A stretch of DNA of 64,000 nucleotides from Candidatus Diapherotrites archaeon (GTDB taxonomy: Archaea; Iainarchaeota; Iainarchaeia; Iainarchaeales; 1-14-0-10-31-34), in the NCBI GenBank assembly GCA_040755695.1, contig JBFMAK010000001.1:510637-574636 (forward strand), written 5' to 3'. Of this stretch, positions 50,268 through 59,197 are shown one piece after another. A program made the translations under genes and the position numbers. The notes under the pieces are model-generated. The model made no database searches. It saw only the letters and a list, made by a program, of their open reading frames with translations, and had not been told where the DNA came from. The number at the start of each line of letters is the position of its first letter. Within the stretch, counting starts at the first letter, position 1.

Positions 50268-51539
50268 TTAGAAATGGATGCCTGCGTATAAGGCTTTATT
50301 GTGCGCTGTGAGCTCTTCCTCTATTCTCAGTAATTGATTGAATTTTGCTGTCCTTTCGCCCCTGCATGGAGCCCCTGTCTTTATAAGGCCTGAATTAATG
50401 CCTACTGCTAAGTCTGCAATGAATGAGTCCTCTGTTTCTCCGCTCCTGTGGCTTACCATTACCCTCCATTTGCCGTTGAATGCTGTCTGGGCTGACTCTA
50501 ATGCCTCGCTTAAAGTGCCTACCTGGTTCACCTTAAGCAGGAGGGCATTGCATGCCTTTAAGTCAACTGCTTTCTTTATCCTGTCAGCCCTGGAGACAAA
50601 CAGGTCGTCCCCTATGACAAGGATTTTTTCTCCTGTCTTCTTGTTCAATTCAATGAACGAATTCCAGTCCTCCTCCGCGAAGGGGTCTTCAAAGGAAAGC
50701 ATTGGGTAAGCCTTCTTTAATTCAAGATAGTAATGCACTAATTCCTCGCTCTTAAGCTTCATTCCTTCAATTACATAGCGCTTGTTCTTGTAGAACTGCG
50801 AGGCAGCAGCATCTATGCCTAACTTCACCTTTTTCTCGTATCCCAGTTCCCTTGCTGCTTCAAGGATTAATTCAAAGGCGTCTGTTGTCTTCCTTAAATT
50901 TGGGGCAAAGCCTCCTTCATCACCGTAATTGGCATCGCTTTTGCCGTGCTTTTTTATTATAATCTTCTTTAATTCATGGTGTATTTCTGAACCGCACCTT
51001 AAAGCATCAGAAAAGGACTTGAAGTCTATTGGATACAACAAGAATTCCTGGATGCTCAAATTATTTGATGCGTGAGCTCCCCCATTAATCATATTGAATG
51101 CAGGCACAGGAAGAGAAAAAAGCTTGTTCTTGATTAATTCAGCCAAGTATTCAAACAAGGGCATTTCAGAGCATAATGCTCCATTCCTTGCGACAGCAAG
51201 GCTTACAGCAAGTATTGCATTGGCCCCTAACTTGGATTTATTTGGGGTGCCATCCAATTCAATCATTGCCCTGTCAATGCGCTTTTGCTCTTTTACGTCC
51301 ATTCCAATCAACTTTTGTGCTATAACCTTGTTCACATTGCTTACAGCCTTCAATACACTCTGCCCTAAATAGTCTTTCTCGTTGTCTCTAAGCTCTAATG
51401 CCTCCAGGCTTCCTCTTGATGCACCGCTTGGAACAATTGCGCAGGAAATAAATCTCTTGGTGTGCACTTCAGCTTCAATTGTTGGATTGCCCCTTGAGTC
51501 CAAAACCTGCCTTGCCTTGATTTTCACGATTTTGCTCAT
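50268..51539 (-). CDS. eno: Enolase
   Basis: A 423-residue enzyme that interconverts 2-phosphoglycerate and phosphoenolpyruvate. Signatures: ARQVLDSRGNPTIEAEV, the loop VPSGASRGSLEALELRD, NMINGGAHASNNLSIQEF, GDEGGFAPNL, the metal residues in LSFEDPF and GDDLFVS, the catalytic Lys in ALLLKVNQVG and HRSGETEDSF. Normal length. It stands alone in this region with no other glycolytic genes nearby. Confidence 0.95.
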   Translation of the reverse strand: MSKIVKIKARQVLDSRGNPTIEAEVHTKRFISCAIVPSGASRGSLEALELRDNEKDYLGQSVLKAVSNVNKVIAQKLIGMDVKEQKRIDRAMIELDGTPNKSKLGANAILAVSLAVARNGALCSEMPLFEYLAELIKNKLFSLPVPAFNMINGGAHASNNLSIQEFLLYPIDFKSFSDALRCGSEIHHELKKIIIKKHGKSDANYGDEGGFAPNLRKTTDAFELILEAARELGYEKKVKLGIDAAASQFYKNKRYVIEGMKLKSEELVHYYLELKKAYPMLSFEDPFAEEDWNSFIELNKKTGEKILVIGDDLFVSRADRIKKAVDLKACNALLLKVNQVGTLSEALESAQTAFNGKWRVMVSHRSGETEDSFIADLAVGINSGLIKTGAPCRGERTAKFNQLLRIEEELTAHNKALYAGIHF

Positions 51540-51628
51540 TTTTATTTCACTTCTATTACAACTAAAACAAAAATATTTAAATTAGGTAGCCCTAATTATT
51601 TCATTAGGCCTGAAAGGAGGAATAATTA

Positions 51629-51751
51629 ATGCCTTTAACCCCGCTTGACGCCCAAAAAAAAGAAGAAAAAAGAAAGCAATTAATTGCAGGCGTAAGGAGA
51701 ACGCCAAACAAGGGAATAATGATTTCTTTCGTGAAAGCAAAAAAAGATTAA
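51629..51751 (+). CDS. Small basic protein (40 aa)
   Basis: A 40-residue protein, MPLTPLDAQKKEEKRKQLIA, then GVRRTPNKGIMISFVKAKKD. A strong AAAGGAGG lies 9 bases upstream of ATG, much better than chance. It is 29 bases upstream of the PRPP synthetase gene and is probably in the same transcript, beginning in the divergent region with enolase. Function unknown. Confidence 0.55.
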   Translation: MPLTPLDAQKKEEKRKQLIAGVRRTPNKGIMISFVKAKKD

Positions 51752-51780
51752 AGAAAAAAGAATAATTCGGTGCTTTGCAA

Positions 51781-52761
51781 ATGGACAACTTTGACTTGAA
51801 GCTTTTCTCAGGAAACTCTAACAGGAAATTGGCTGAAGCTATCGCCTTTGAACTGAATTTAGGCTTGAGCGACTGCTTTGCAGGCAAATTCAGCGACGGG
51901 GAAGTCAACCTGAAAATAAACGAATCCATCAGGGGAAAAGATGTTTTCTTCATTCAATCGCTTTGTGCGCCCCAGAACGACAGTTTAATGGAGCTCCTTG
52001 TTTTTTTGGATGCAGCCAAAAGGGCTTCAGCCGGAAGAATCACTGCAGTAGTTCCATATTACGGCTATGGAAGGCAGGACCACAAGATTGGCGCAAGAGA
52101 CCCTATATCAGCAAAGCTTGTTGCAGACCTGATTTCTGTTGCTGGAGCCCAAAGAATGCTTTCAATTGACCTGCATTCAGCCCCAATCCAAGGATTCTTT
52201 GATATTCCTGTTGATAACTTAGATTCTGCTTACATTGTAGCTGATTTTATTCACAAGCACAGGAAAGAATTGCTTAAAGACCTTGTAATAATAAGCCCTG
52301 ACACAGGAGGCGTCAGAAGGGCAAGGGCTTTCTCAAGGCTTCTTCCAGGGGCAGGAATTGCAATTGTTGACAAAATGAGGCCCAAAGAAAATGTAGCTGA
52401 AGTATTCAATGTGATTGGGGAAGTTAAGGGAAAGACCTGCATTATGTTCGACGACATGGTTGACACAGCAGGCTCTCTCACTCTAGGGTCCAAGGCCTTG
52501 AAGGACAACGGGGCAAAAAAGATTTTCGCTTACTGCACTCACGGCGTCCTCTCAGGCAAGGCAATAGAAAACATTAATGCTTCACCCATAGAGAAATTGT
52601 TTGTTTCTGATTCAATTCCCTTGAACGGCAAGGAAAGCAGCAAAATAGAGCAGATAACAATTGCCCCCCTACTCGCCAAAGCAATAAAGAACATCCACAA
52701 AAACCTTTCAGTCAGCGAATTATTCGAAACAGAAAAAGCCAGGCAGGAAAAAATTGTTTAA
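51781..52761 (+). CDS. prs: Ribose-phosphate pyrophosphokinase (PRPP synthetase)
   Basis: A 326-residue enzyme that makes PRPP from ribose 5-phosphate and ATP, feeding purine, pyrimidine and NAD synthesis. Signatures: FSGNSNRKLAEAIA, VVPYYGYGRQDHK with the flexible-loop Arg, the metal-binding DLHSAPIQGFF (D/H), and the PRPP loop MFDDMVDTAGSL. Start ATG 51781; TTG 51775 is possible. Supplies PurN/PurH and CarAB-linked pathways encoded in the window. Confidence 0.94.
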   Translation: MDNFDLKLFSGNSNRKLAEAIAFELNLGLSDCFAGKFSDGEVNLKINESIRGKDVFFIQSLCAPQNDSLMELLVFLDAAKRASAGRITAVVPYYGYGRQDHKIGARDPISAKLVADLISVAGAQRMLSIDLHSAPIQGFFDIPVDNLDSAYIVADFIHKHRKELLKDLVIISPDTGGVRRARAFSRLLPGAGIAIVDKMRPKENVAEVFNVIGEVKGKTCIMFDDMVDTAGSLTLGSKALKDNGAKKIFAYCTHGVLSGKAIENINASPIEKLFVSDSIPLNGKESSKIEQITIAPLLAKAIKNIHKNLSVSELFETEKARQEKIV

Positions 52762-52768
52762 AAATTAA

Positions 52769-53439
52769 TTATTTGCAGTCAGCCGGGCAATTGCACTTGT
52801 TCTCTCTTGCATCGCATACTCCGTCACCGCATTTAGTGCAATAGGATGCCCCAACGCATGCCGGAGGGCAATTATTGTTTGCATCAGGCTTACTGCAGCC
52901 AATTGCAGTTAATCCTTCGCAACAGGGCTTTGCTCCAGGAACAACAGCATAGCTTTCGCCTTCAGGAATGCATATTGGAAGCTTTTTGCATATTTTATCA
53001 ATACATCTTGCCTCGTAATTGTCATTAATTAATTTTATCGGGCAGCCTGGGTCAGGACCGCAGTCTGAAGGCCTGAATCCTGCCTGCTGTAATTTGAATG
53101 TTTCAAAAGAGTTTTTGTTTACCGCAATCCATTTGTCTAAAGAATAATCAACTTCTAGACAGGCAACAGGCCAACAAGCCTTAAAATTCACGTCCCTATC
53201 TATGAGAAGGCAGTCATTATCTGTACTGCACTGAATGCTTAAATTGTTTATTGGCACTTTAGGGCATTCATCAAATTCACGGTTTTTTGCTGGATTCCTG
53301 CCCACTGCTGTGCCGTCAGGGCAGAGCTTTGCTTCCATTGTGCAGGATTTATTGGGGGTACGCTTTGAGTGCAGCCGCTCAAAACAAGTCCAGCAATAAT
53401 TAAACCAAAAACTGCATACAAATAGTATTTTGGTTTCAT
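52769..53439 (-). pseudogene. Cys-rich lipoprotein gene with a frameshift after the lipobox
   Basis: From ATG 53439 the first frame gives a signal peptide, YLYAVFGLIIAGLVLSGCTQ, lipobox LSGC, then runs on without relation to the rest. The main part is in another frame: NKSCTMEAKLCPDG, then CSTDNDCLLIDRDVNFKACW, CIDKICKKLPICIPEG, CGDGVCDARENKC. Adding one C to the CCCCC run (53358-53354 on the minus strand) joins them into one 224-codon frame, reading GCTQSVPPNKSCTMEAK. As at 11592, the loss lies a few codons beyond the lipid-carrying Cys. Likely a surface lipoprotein with disulfides; function unknown. Confidence 0.75.
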
Positions 53440-53524
53440 TCAATAATAATTGGAATTCAGCTGTTAATAAGGCTTTCTTTTTTGGAAGGTTTTTTTATTT
53501 CTTTGCCTTCATTTAATTCTAATT

Positions 53525-54247
53525 ATGCGCTACCTGATTATTTCTGACATTCACGCAAACTCGGAGGCATTGAATGCAGTGCTTGAATCAGCCAAAAGAT
53601 ATTATTGCGACAGACTCCTCTGCCTTGGAGACATTGTGTCTTACGGCGCTGAACCAAACGAATGCATTGAAGTGCTCAGGAAACAGGAAGGTCTGCTCTG
53701 CATTATGGGAAACTCTGATGCAGCCTCTGCTGGAATAATTGGCACTGAATTATTCACTGAAAATGCAGCGCAATGCGTTGAATGGACAAAAAAGCAATTG
53801 ACTGAAAGCAGCAGGAATTTTCTTTCTCATCTTCCAAAATTCTTTTCAATGCAGTTCATGCTTGCAGTGCACGGCACAAACAATGATCCTTTGCTCGAAT
53901 ACATGGATGAAGAAAAAGCAGAATTGTGCCTGAAGCAGGTAGTGGAAGATTTAGTTATTGTAGGCCACACGCATAAACCATTCTATTATGAAGCAAAAGC
54001 AAGAGACTTTATCCCAATTGTTGGAGACAGCACAATCAATTTTTCAGGGAAGAGAATGGTTGCAAGCATTCCTTCTGTAGGACAGCCACGCGACGAAAAC
54101 CCCAAAGCAGGTTACGCAGTGCTCGATTTCCAGAAAAGAAGCTTGGAAATAAGAAGGATTGAATACAACTATAAGTTAACCCAAGAAAAAATCAGGAAAG
54201 CAGGCCTCCCGGAAATAGAAGCAGAAAGGTTGGAGAAAGGGATTTAG
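53525..54247 (+). CDS. Metallophosphoesterase (YfcE-like)
   Basis: A 240-residue calcineurin-type phosphoesterase: MRYLIISDIHANSEALNAVL (DxH), CLGDIVSYG (GDxx), CIMGNSDAAS (GNxD in place of GNHD), LAVHGTNND, and IVGHTHKPFYY (GHTH). The dinuclear metal site is complete. The family splits phosphodiesters or phosphomonoesters of many kinds; this one's substrate is unknown. It runs into the next gene with 3 bases between. Confidence 0.85.
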   Translation: MRYLIISDIHANSEALNAVLESAKRYYCDRLLCLGDIVSYGAEPNECIEVLRKQEGLLCIMGNSDAASAGIIGTELFTENAAQCVEWTKKQLTESSRNFLSHLPKFFSMQFMLAVHGTNNDPLLEYMDEEKAELCLKQVVEDLVIVGHTHKPFYYEAKARDFIPIVGDSTINFSGKRMVASIPSVGQPRDENPKAGYAVLDFQKRSLEIRRIEYNYKLTQEKIRKAGLPEIEAERLEKGI

Positions 54248-54250
54248 CAA

Positions 54251-54994
54251 ATGCCAAAAAAACCTTTTAAACCAAAAGCCAGAGGCCCAGCTTATTACGT
54301 TGAAAGAGTCAAAAATAAAATAAACCTGCAAAGGGAAAAATTTGACGCCAATGTCAAATACCTTCAGAGAAAAAATATTACTTGGGTCAAGGACAGGAGT
54401 TATTTTGATTATAACAGCTTTTTTTATCAAGCTCTCGGAACAACTATTGTTGAAGCCCTTGCAAAGATGCAAAGAAAAAAAGGAAAACCCTTAATAATTT
54501 TAGAAGATGGCTCAGGCACTGGTCGGGCTCTAGAAGAATTAAAACTTAGGTTATTAGAAAAAAAAGTGCCTAACAAAACAATCGCGCTTTCTTTATTTCC
54601 TGATGATGCTTTAATGGCAAGAAAAGCAGGCGGGAAAATAGACGAGGTAATTATTGGGCCCGCAGAACATTATGTGCCAAAAAAGCCAGTTGACGCAATA
54701 ATCTCAACAAGAGGTTCTATTGCCTATACTGCACCTTTCATAAGAAAAGACCACCTGTTAAAGTTTGCTTATTCCCTGAAGAAAGGCGGGATAATGATGG
54801 TTAATTTTGAAGTCCCCAAAGAATTAAAACCAACCAAAAAAGAATCTTTCAGCATACAATTCAAAAAAATAGATTTTCAAAGTACCCTAAAAGGAATTGA
54901 AAGGGCTTTTGAAAAAAGAGGCTTTAAAGCAAAATTTTATCCACAGACAGAGACACTCAACACATACATACTAATTGTAAGAAGAATAAAATAA
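54251..54994 (+). CDS. SAM-dependent methyltransferase-like protein
   Basis: A 247-residue protein with a basic N-terminal helical part and a Rossmann domain: LIILEDGSGTGRALEELKLR as the putative SAM loop (E-D-G-S-G-T-G), VDAIISTRGSIAYTAPFIR as the motif IV region, and YSLKKGGIMMVNFEVPKEL. It resembles class I methyltransferases without a clear substrate motif. Immediately downstream of the metallophosphoesterase. Assignment moderate. Confidence 0.6.
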   Translation: MPKKPFKPKARGPAYYVERVKNKINLQREKFDANVKYLQRKNITWVKDRSYFDYNSFFYQALGTTIVEALAKMQRKKGKPLIILEDGSGTGRALEELKLRLLEKKVPNKTIALSLFPDDALMARKAGGKIDEVIIGPAEHYVPKKPVDAIISTRGSIAYTAPFIRKDHLLKFAYSLKKGGIMMVNFEVPKELKPTKKESFSIQFKKIDFQSTLKGIERAFEKRGFKAKFYPQTETLNTYILIVRRIK

Positions 54995-55088
54995 TTTAAG
55001 CAAATTTTTTCACTTTATCCATTTTTTTACGAAAGCTTTAAAAATAATTATGAATATATATTTATAATACATTTTGGAGGTGCAAAAT

Positions 55089-55319
55089 ATGCCTTTTAGA
55101 GACGGAACCGGCCCTCTTGGTCGCGGGACCCTTACTGGAAAAGGATTTGGGCCGTGCGGAAGAGGCTTTGCTTTTAGGAGGGGCTTAAGCAGATTTAGTT
55201 TTTCTGAACCAATAACTTTAACACAAGAAGAGCAAAAGAAAATCTTGGAAGAAGAAATTAAAGAAATTGAAGCAGAAAAAAAAGCAATCGAAAAAAAATT
55301 GGAAGAATTAAAAGAGTGA
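55089..55319 (+). CDS. DUF5320 protein
   Basis: A 76-residue protein with the DUF5320 pattern: MPFRDGTGPLGRGTLTGKGF, then GPCGRGFAFRRG and a coiled-coil tail (EEEIKEIEAEKKAIEKKL). ATG 55089 follows GGAGGTGCAAAAT; a longer start at 55074 is less likely. DUF5320 genes commonly lie beside DUF134 and dinitrogenase iron-molybdenum cofactor-type genes; here DUF134 follows 8 bases later. A strong TATA (TTTATAAT, about 55061) precedes it. Confidence 0.82.
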   Translation: MPFRDGTGPLGRGTLTGKGFGPCGRGFAFRRGLSRFSFSEPITLTQEEQKKILEEEIKEIEAEKKAIEKKLEELKE

Positions 55320-55327
55320 AATATTGA

Positions 55328-55624
55328 ATGCCCAGGCCAAGACTTTGCAGGAGGGTAAGTTTTCATCCAGATATAACTTACTTCAAGCCTGCGGGAATTA
55401 GGATGAAGCAACTGGAAGAATCAACCATATCATTTGATGAGTTTGAGGCTGTGAGATTAAAGGATTTATTAGGCTTGGAACAAGAGGAAGCAGCAAAAAA
55501 AATGAACATCTCGCAGCCAACCTTTCACAGGCTGGTGTTGTCAGCAAGAAAAAAGATAGCTGACGCCATTGTAAACGGAAAAGCAATAAAAATTGAAGGA
55601 GGCTTCTGCAAATTCAGTAAATAA
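55328..55624 (+). CDS. DUF134 helix-turn-helix protein
   Basis: A 98-residue sigma-70-region-4-like DNA-binding protein: MPRPRLCRRVSFHPDITYFK then PAGIRMKQLEESTISFDEFE, and the helix-turn-helix GLEQEEAAKKMNISQPTFHR. This matches DUF134 throughout. It may regulate the adjacent DUF5320 gene and Fe-S-related genes. Its last 11 bases overlap the convergent radical SAM gene. Confidence 0.9.
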   Translation: MPRPRLCRRVSFHPDITYFKPAGIRMKQLEESTISFDEFEAVRLKDLLGLEQEEAAKKMNISQPTFHRLVLSARKKIADAIVNGKAIKIEGGFCKFSK

Positions 55625-56498
55625 ACTCTAATCCTAATTCTTCTGCCAGTTTTAAGGCCTTGCTTAATTCTTCTGCTGTGATTCTTCTCCTGAGCTCAAA
55701 GAATTCATATGATTTATAGTCTGGATGGAATTGGTCCATGATGTTCACTACAGCCTTGTCCTTGAATTTTTCTGCGATGAATTTTAGGACTGGAGAAGTG
55801 CAGCACTCGAAATGCCCTGGCAGCATTAAATGCCTTACAACCATTTCAGAGTCATTGAATGCAAGCACATGATTCCTTTTCACTACATCAAGATAATTGG
55901 GGGCATTAGAGTACTTTAAAGCGCATTCATTGCTACCGTACTTGAAGTCCGAGAGAAAGACATCAATTGTTCCTTTCAGGAGCTCCATTGCTTTCTCGCT
56001 CATAAAAAAATTGGAATTCCATATTACAGGAACATTAAGGTCAATACGGTTCAATGCATCAAGAATAAATGGAAGCTGTGGTGTTGGGCTTCCTCCAACC
56101 AAGTTCAAGTTCCTGCAATTGTTTGCGTTCAAGAAGGTTTTTGCCAATTGCTCTACGCTTGATTCTTCTCCTTGGTCTAGCTGGCTTGCCTGAAAGTTTT
56201 GGCAGTAAACGCAATTCAGATTGCAGCCAGAAAAGAAGACAGTAAAGGAAGGCACAAAAAATGGCTCTTCCCCGAAATGCTCGAAAGCAGAATTCACTTT
56301 AGGGCCTAAAACCCTGCAATAGCCTTTTTTTCCTTCCATCCTCTTTGCATTGCATTTTCTCTCGCATAAAGTGCAGGAAGCCATTAGCTCGTAAGCCTGC
56401 TCCACCTTGCTCTGCAGTTTTCCCAAATCCTTTAAAGCCAGATACTTTGGCTTTGCCTTTCCTTCAAGTATTGCCTGATAGTTTTTGAGTGCGTACAT
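55614..56498 (-). CDS. Radical SAM protein
   Basis: A 294-residue protein. An N-terminal Cys cluster (LMASCTLCERKCNAKRMEGKK, GYCRV) precedes the radical SAM motif GCNLNCVYCQNFQASQ (CxxxCxxC). The rest follows the PflA-like TIM-barrel order: NLVGGSPTPQLPFIL, VIWNSNFFMSEKAMELL, DVFLSDFKYG and MVVRHLMLPGHFECC. It resembles archaeal/bacterial pyruvate-formate-lyase-activase-type radical SAM proteins; the target is unknown. It is convergent with DUF134 and is probably monocistronic. Confidence 0.85.
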   Translation of the reverse strand: MYALKNYQAILEGKAKPKYLALKDLGKLQSKVEQAYELMASCTLCERKCNAKRMEGKKGYCRVLGPKVNSAFEHFGEEPFFVPSFTVFFSGCNLNCVYCQNFQASQLDQGEESSVEQLAKTFLNANNCRNLNLVGGSPTPQLPFILDALNRIDLNVPVIWNSNFFMSEKAMELLKGTIDVFLSDFKYGSNECALKYSNAPNYLDVVKRNHVLAFNDSEMVVRHLMLPGHFECCTSPVLKFIAEKFKDKAVVNIMDQFHPDYKSYEFFELRRRITAEELSKALKLAEELGLEFIY

Positions 56499-56536
56499 AA
56501 AGTAATAAATACAAGTTAAGATTTATTTAATTTAAT

Positions 56537-57058
56537 ATGCTTAAAATTCCCAAAATCAAAATAAAAATATTCCCCAATAAAAAGACAATCAATTTTGTTG
56601 ACTTGGGCTGCGGAAAAGGAGATTTAATTAGGAGGTTTGGGAAAGACGGCAAAAGAGTTATTGGGGTTGACAATTGGTATTCAGTAAAATCTTCTGAAAA
56701 GATAAAAAAATCAGATATGTTCAAGTTTTTGAAAAAACAGAGAAGCAATTCAATAAAAGTAATTAATTCTGACATGTCTTTGGCTTTTGGAACTGATATT
56801 TATACTTACGGCAAAAAACGCGAGGTCTACAAGGAAATAAAAAGAGTGCTGGTAAAAAACGGAAGGCTGATACTAACTTGCCGTAAATTTCACGCAGAAA
56901 AAGAAATTGAATTATTGAAAGAAGCCGGATATGAAGTTTACTCCAGGCCATTAAAAGAAAAAGAAACAGAAAAAACACCTTGGATAAAATTCGAAAAATA
57001 TATGAGCTCTGATGACAGCTCTAAACCCCATATTATTTTTGCTGTAAAGCGCAAATGA
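56537..57058 (+). CDS. Class I SAM-dependent methyltransferase
   Basis: A 173-residue protein with the SAM loop INFVDLGCGKGDLIRRFG (motif I, D-x-G-x-G-x-G), the acidic strand VIGVDNW (motif II), the motif IV-like VINSDMSLAFGTDIY, and VLVKNGRLILTCRKFH. Substrate cannot be assigned. It is divergent from the radical SAM gene with 38 bases between. Confidence 0.75.
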   Translation: MLKIPKIKIKIFPNKKTINFVDLGCGKGDLIRRFGKDGKRVIGVDNWYSVKSSEKIKKSDMFKFLKKQRSNSIKVINSDMSLAFGTDIYTYGKKREVYKEIKRVLVKNGRLILTCRKFHAEKEIELLKEAGYEVYSRPLKEKETEKTPWIKFEKYMSSDDSSKPHIIFAVKRK

Positions 57059-57144
57059 AACTGATGCTTAGGTTTTCGCCTAACTATTTCTTCAAGTATT
57101 TAAAGACCCTTAAACATAATTTGTTTTAAAGGTGATTTTGTTCT

Positions 57145-58443
57145 ATGAAGGCAAAGAATTTATTGATTCTGTTACTCGTGCTAATATTAATTTTAAGCCC
57201 GCTTGTTTCAGCCAAAACTTCTTCTTCATACTTTCACTCGAACGACTATTATGTTGTGACTTTTGACGGAGAAGGGGATGCAATTGTTTCAGCTAAACTG
57301 GTTATAGATAATTTCACTGACTCTTCAATTAAAAAATTTGACTTGGAGATTCCGGGAAGGGCAAAGATATACAAGGCTGTACTAGAACCTTATGGTTATC
57401 CTTATCCTGTGCCATTATATGGCGCAGAACAAATTATTGAAAAGCCTGTGGCTCCTGACTACTATCCTTACCCGCAATACCAGAACCAGAAAATAGACTT
57501 CACTTACGATTATACCTCTGACTCAACTTTAGTACACTTGGAGCTCCCTTACAGCATTCAGCCTAACTCTCAGGCAGCAATTGTATTACTGTACAAGATT
57601 TTAGGCTACGCAGAAAAAGATTTTCTGGGAACATTCAATTTTGACTTCAAGACTGTTGTGGACAACAAGGCTGCATTGATTCAGAATGTAAGGGTTGCAG
57701 TGAACGTGCAGGAAGGCCTTTATCTTAAAGGAGGCCAGGCAAAGGTTGAATACAAGCCTGAATTCTTTGGCTCAGGTGCAGTAAGCAAAATGGCTTCAGC
57801 TGAGGTTTCTTCTTCTTATTACAGGGACTACTCTCAGGCAATAGAGTATTCTCAGGGAGAAATCGTGAAGACTGCCTCAAATCTTGATCCATTTGAGTCA
57901 TTTCACTTGAAAGGATCTTATTCAGACAACTGGCTGCTTTTATTTTTGGGCGACATAGCATTATGGATTATAATATTAATTGTGATTGGGTTCACTGCAA
58001 AGAATTTAATTTTAAGCAAGATTTTTTGGGGAAGAGAGGAAAAGCAGTTCTTTGAGCCTAAAAGGACTGCAAGAGAAAAAAGAGAATTAAGGGGAGAGGA
58101 AGAGAAGGGAATTGGCTTTATTGCGTTGGTTGGATTCCTTTCTGCTTTGGGCATAATTGCCTTCTGGTGGTTTTATGCAGTGATTGTTTCTGCCTTATTT
58201 TCAATTGTGGGCTACATGAATCCTGCTTTGATTGGATTGCTCTTTTTCCTGATTGGATTAATTGTGAGCGGGGCACTATTGATTGGCCTTCCAATATATT
58301 ACGGGAACAGGAAAGGCTTTGGGTTTGGAGCAATGATTCTGATGAGCACTGTTCTATGGCTTTTAGTGCTTGCAGTTGTTTCGCTGATAATTGTTGGAAT
58401 TCTTGCCCCTCCAATTTACGCGTACCCAGCCATGGCTGACTGA
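57145..58443 (+). CDS. Secreted/multi-pass membrane protein of unknown function
   Basis: A 432-residue protein: signal peptide (LLILLLVLILILSPLVSA), an extracellular beta-rich domain of about 230 residues with a Pro/Tyr-rich YGYPYPVPLYGAEQ and DYYPYPQYQ loop. A transmembrane helix (LLLFLGDIALWIIILIVIG) follows, then a charged cytoplasmic loop (EPKRTAREKRELRGEEEKGIG) and three or four further helices to the C-terminus. GGTGATTTTG precedes ATG. The layout resembles DUF4349/DUF2207-type membrane proteins but no confident match. A hairpin terminator follows. Confidence 0.65.
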   Translation: MKAKNLLILLLVLILILSPLVSAKTSSSYFHSNDYYVVTFDGEGDAIVSAKLVIDNFTDSSIKKFDLEIPGRAKIYKAVLEPYGYPYPVPLYGAEQIIEKPVAPDYYPYPQYQNQKIDFTYDYTSDSTLVHLELPYSIQPNSQAAIVLLYKILGYAEKDFLGTFNFDFKTVVDNKAALIQNVRVAVNVQEGLYLKGGQAKVEYKPEFFGSGAVSKMASAEVSSSYYRDYSQAIEYSQGEIVKTASNLDPFESFHLKGSYSDNWLLLFLGDIALWIIILIVIGFTAKNLILSKIFWGREEKQFFEPKRTAREKRELRGEEEKGIGFIALVGFLSALGIIAFWWFYAVIVSALFSIVGYMNPALIGLLFFLIGLIVSGALLIGLPIYYGNRKGFGFGAMILMSTVLWLLVLAVVSLIIVGILAPPIYAYPAMAD

Positions 58444-58463
58444 TGTTTTTCACCCCCCATTCC

Positions 58464-58497
58464 AGCCGGCTTTTTTTGAAGGCCGGCTATCTTTTTT
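58464..58497 (+). terminator. Intrinsic-type hairpin terminator
   Basis: AGCCGGC (58464-58470) and GCCGGCT (58482-58488) form a perfect 7-bp GC-rich stem with loop TTTTTTTGAAG, followed by ATCTTTTTT. In an AT-rich genome this stands out. It ends the membrane protein transcript 21 bases after its stop codon. Confidence 0.75.
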
Positions 58498-58528
58498 AAT
58501 TTTTTGGAATCCAAATTATTCTATCTGT

Positions 58529-59161
58529 ATGATTAGCTCTAATTATAGGCATAAGACAAAGGGCTTTACTGATTCAATTGGGGGAATGCTTGCAGGCATT
58601 GGGCTGAAGGCAAACCATGTCACAATGCTTTCAGTTGTTCTGGCTATAGTAACTGCTTTTGCCATAATTAAAGGCCAATGGCTTGCCGGAGGAATATTGA
58701 TCCTGGTTACTGGGGCAATGGATGCATTGGATGGGGCAGTTGCAAGGGCGACAAATTCTTCAACTAAATTTGGCTCTTATTTTGATGCTGTAACTGACAG
58801 GTATGTTGAGGCAGTAATTTTCTTTGCAATAGGCCTTTCATCTGGCTTATGGGTTCTTGTATTCATTGCATTCCTCGGTTCAATTATTACCTCTTATAAC
58901 AAGGCAAGGGCTGCAATTGAAGTTAAAGTGGAGAATGCCAACTGGCCTGAGCTCTTAGAGAGAACTGAAAGAATTCTGTTGTTAGGGATTGGGTTGATTG
59001 CTTTCGGAATTTACTCAAAAGAAATTTTTTCTTTCACCCTTCTTTTCTGGTTCCTGCTTGCACTGGCAATCCTTTCTAATTTGAGCGCTATCCAGAGGTT
59101 TTTCAGGGCAAAAAAATTAATTGAAAAGCCAAAAACAAAGAGGAAAGCAAAAGGGATTTAA
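58529..59161 (+). CDS. CDP-alcohol phosphatidyltransferase (archaetidylinositol-phosphate-synthase-like)
   Basis: A 210-residue integral membrane enzyme. The active-site motif D-G-x2-A-R-x8-G-x3-D-x3-D is complete: MDALDGAVARATNSSTKFGSYFDAVTD reading across residues 65-91. Five to six hydrophobic helices surround it. The LLERTERILLLGIGLIAFG region resembles archaetidylinositol phosphate synthase, which joins CDP-archaeol and inositol phosphate. The head-group assignment is inference. ATG 58529 is chosen; the frame extends upstream to 58391 but crosses the terminator. Confidence 0.82.
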   Translation: MISSNYRHKTKGFTDSIGGMLAGIGLKANHVTMLSVVLAIVTAFAIIKGQWLAGGILILVTGAMDALDGAVARATNSSTKFGSYFDAVTDRYVEAVIFFAIGLSSGLWVLVFIAFLGSIITSYNKARAAIEVKVENANWPELLERTERILLLGIGLIAFGIYSKEIFSFTLLFWFLLALAILSNLSAIQRFFRAKKLIEKPKTKRKAKGI

Positions 59162-59197
59162 ATAAGAAAAGATGTAATACTTTTAGGGTGATTATAT

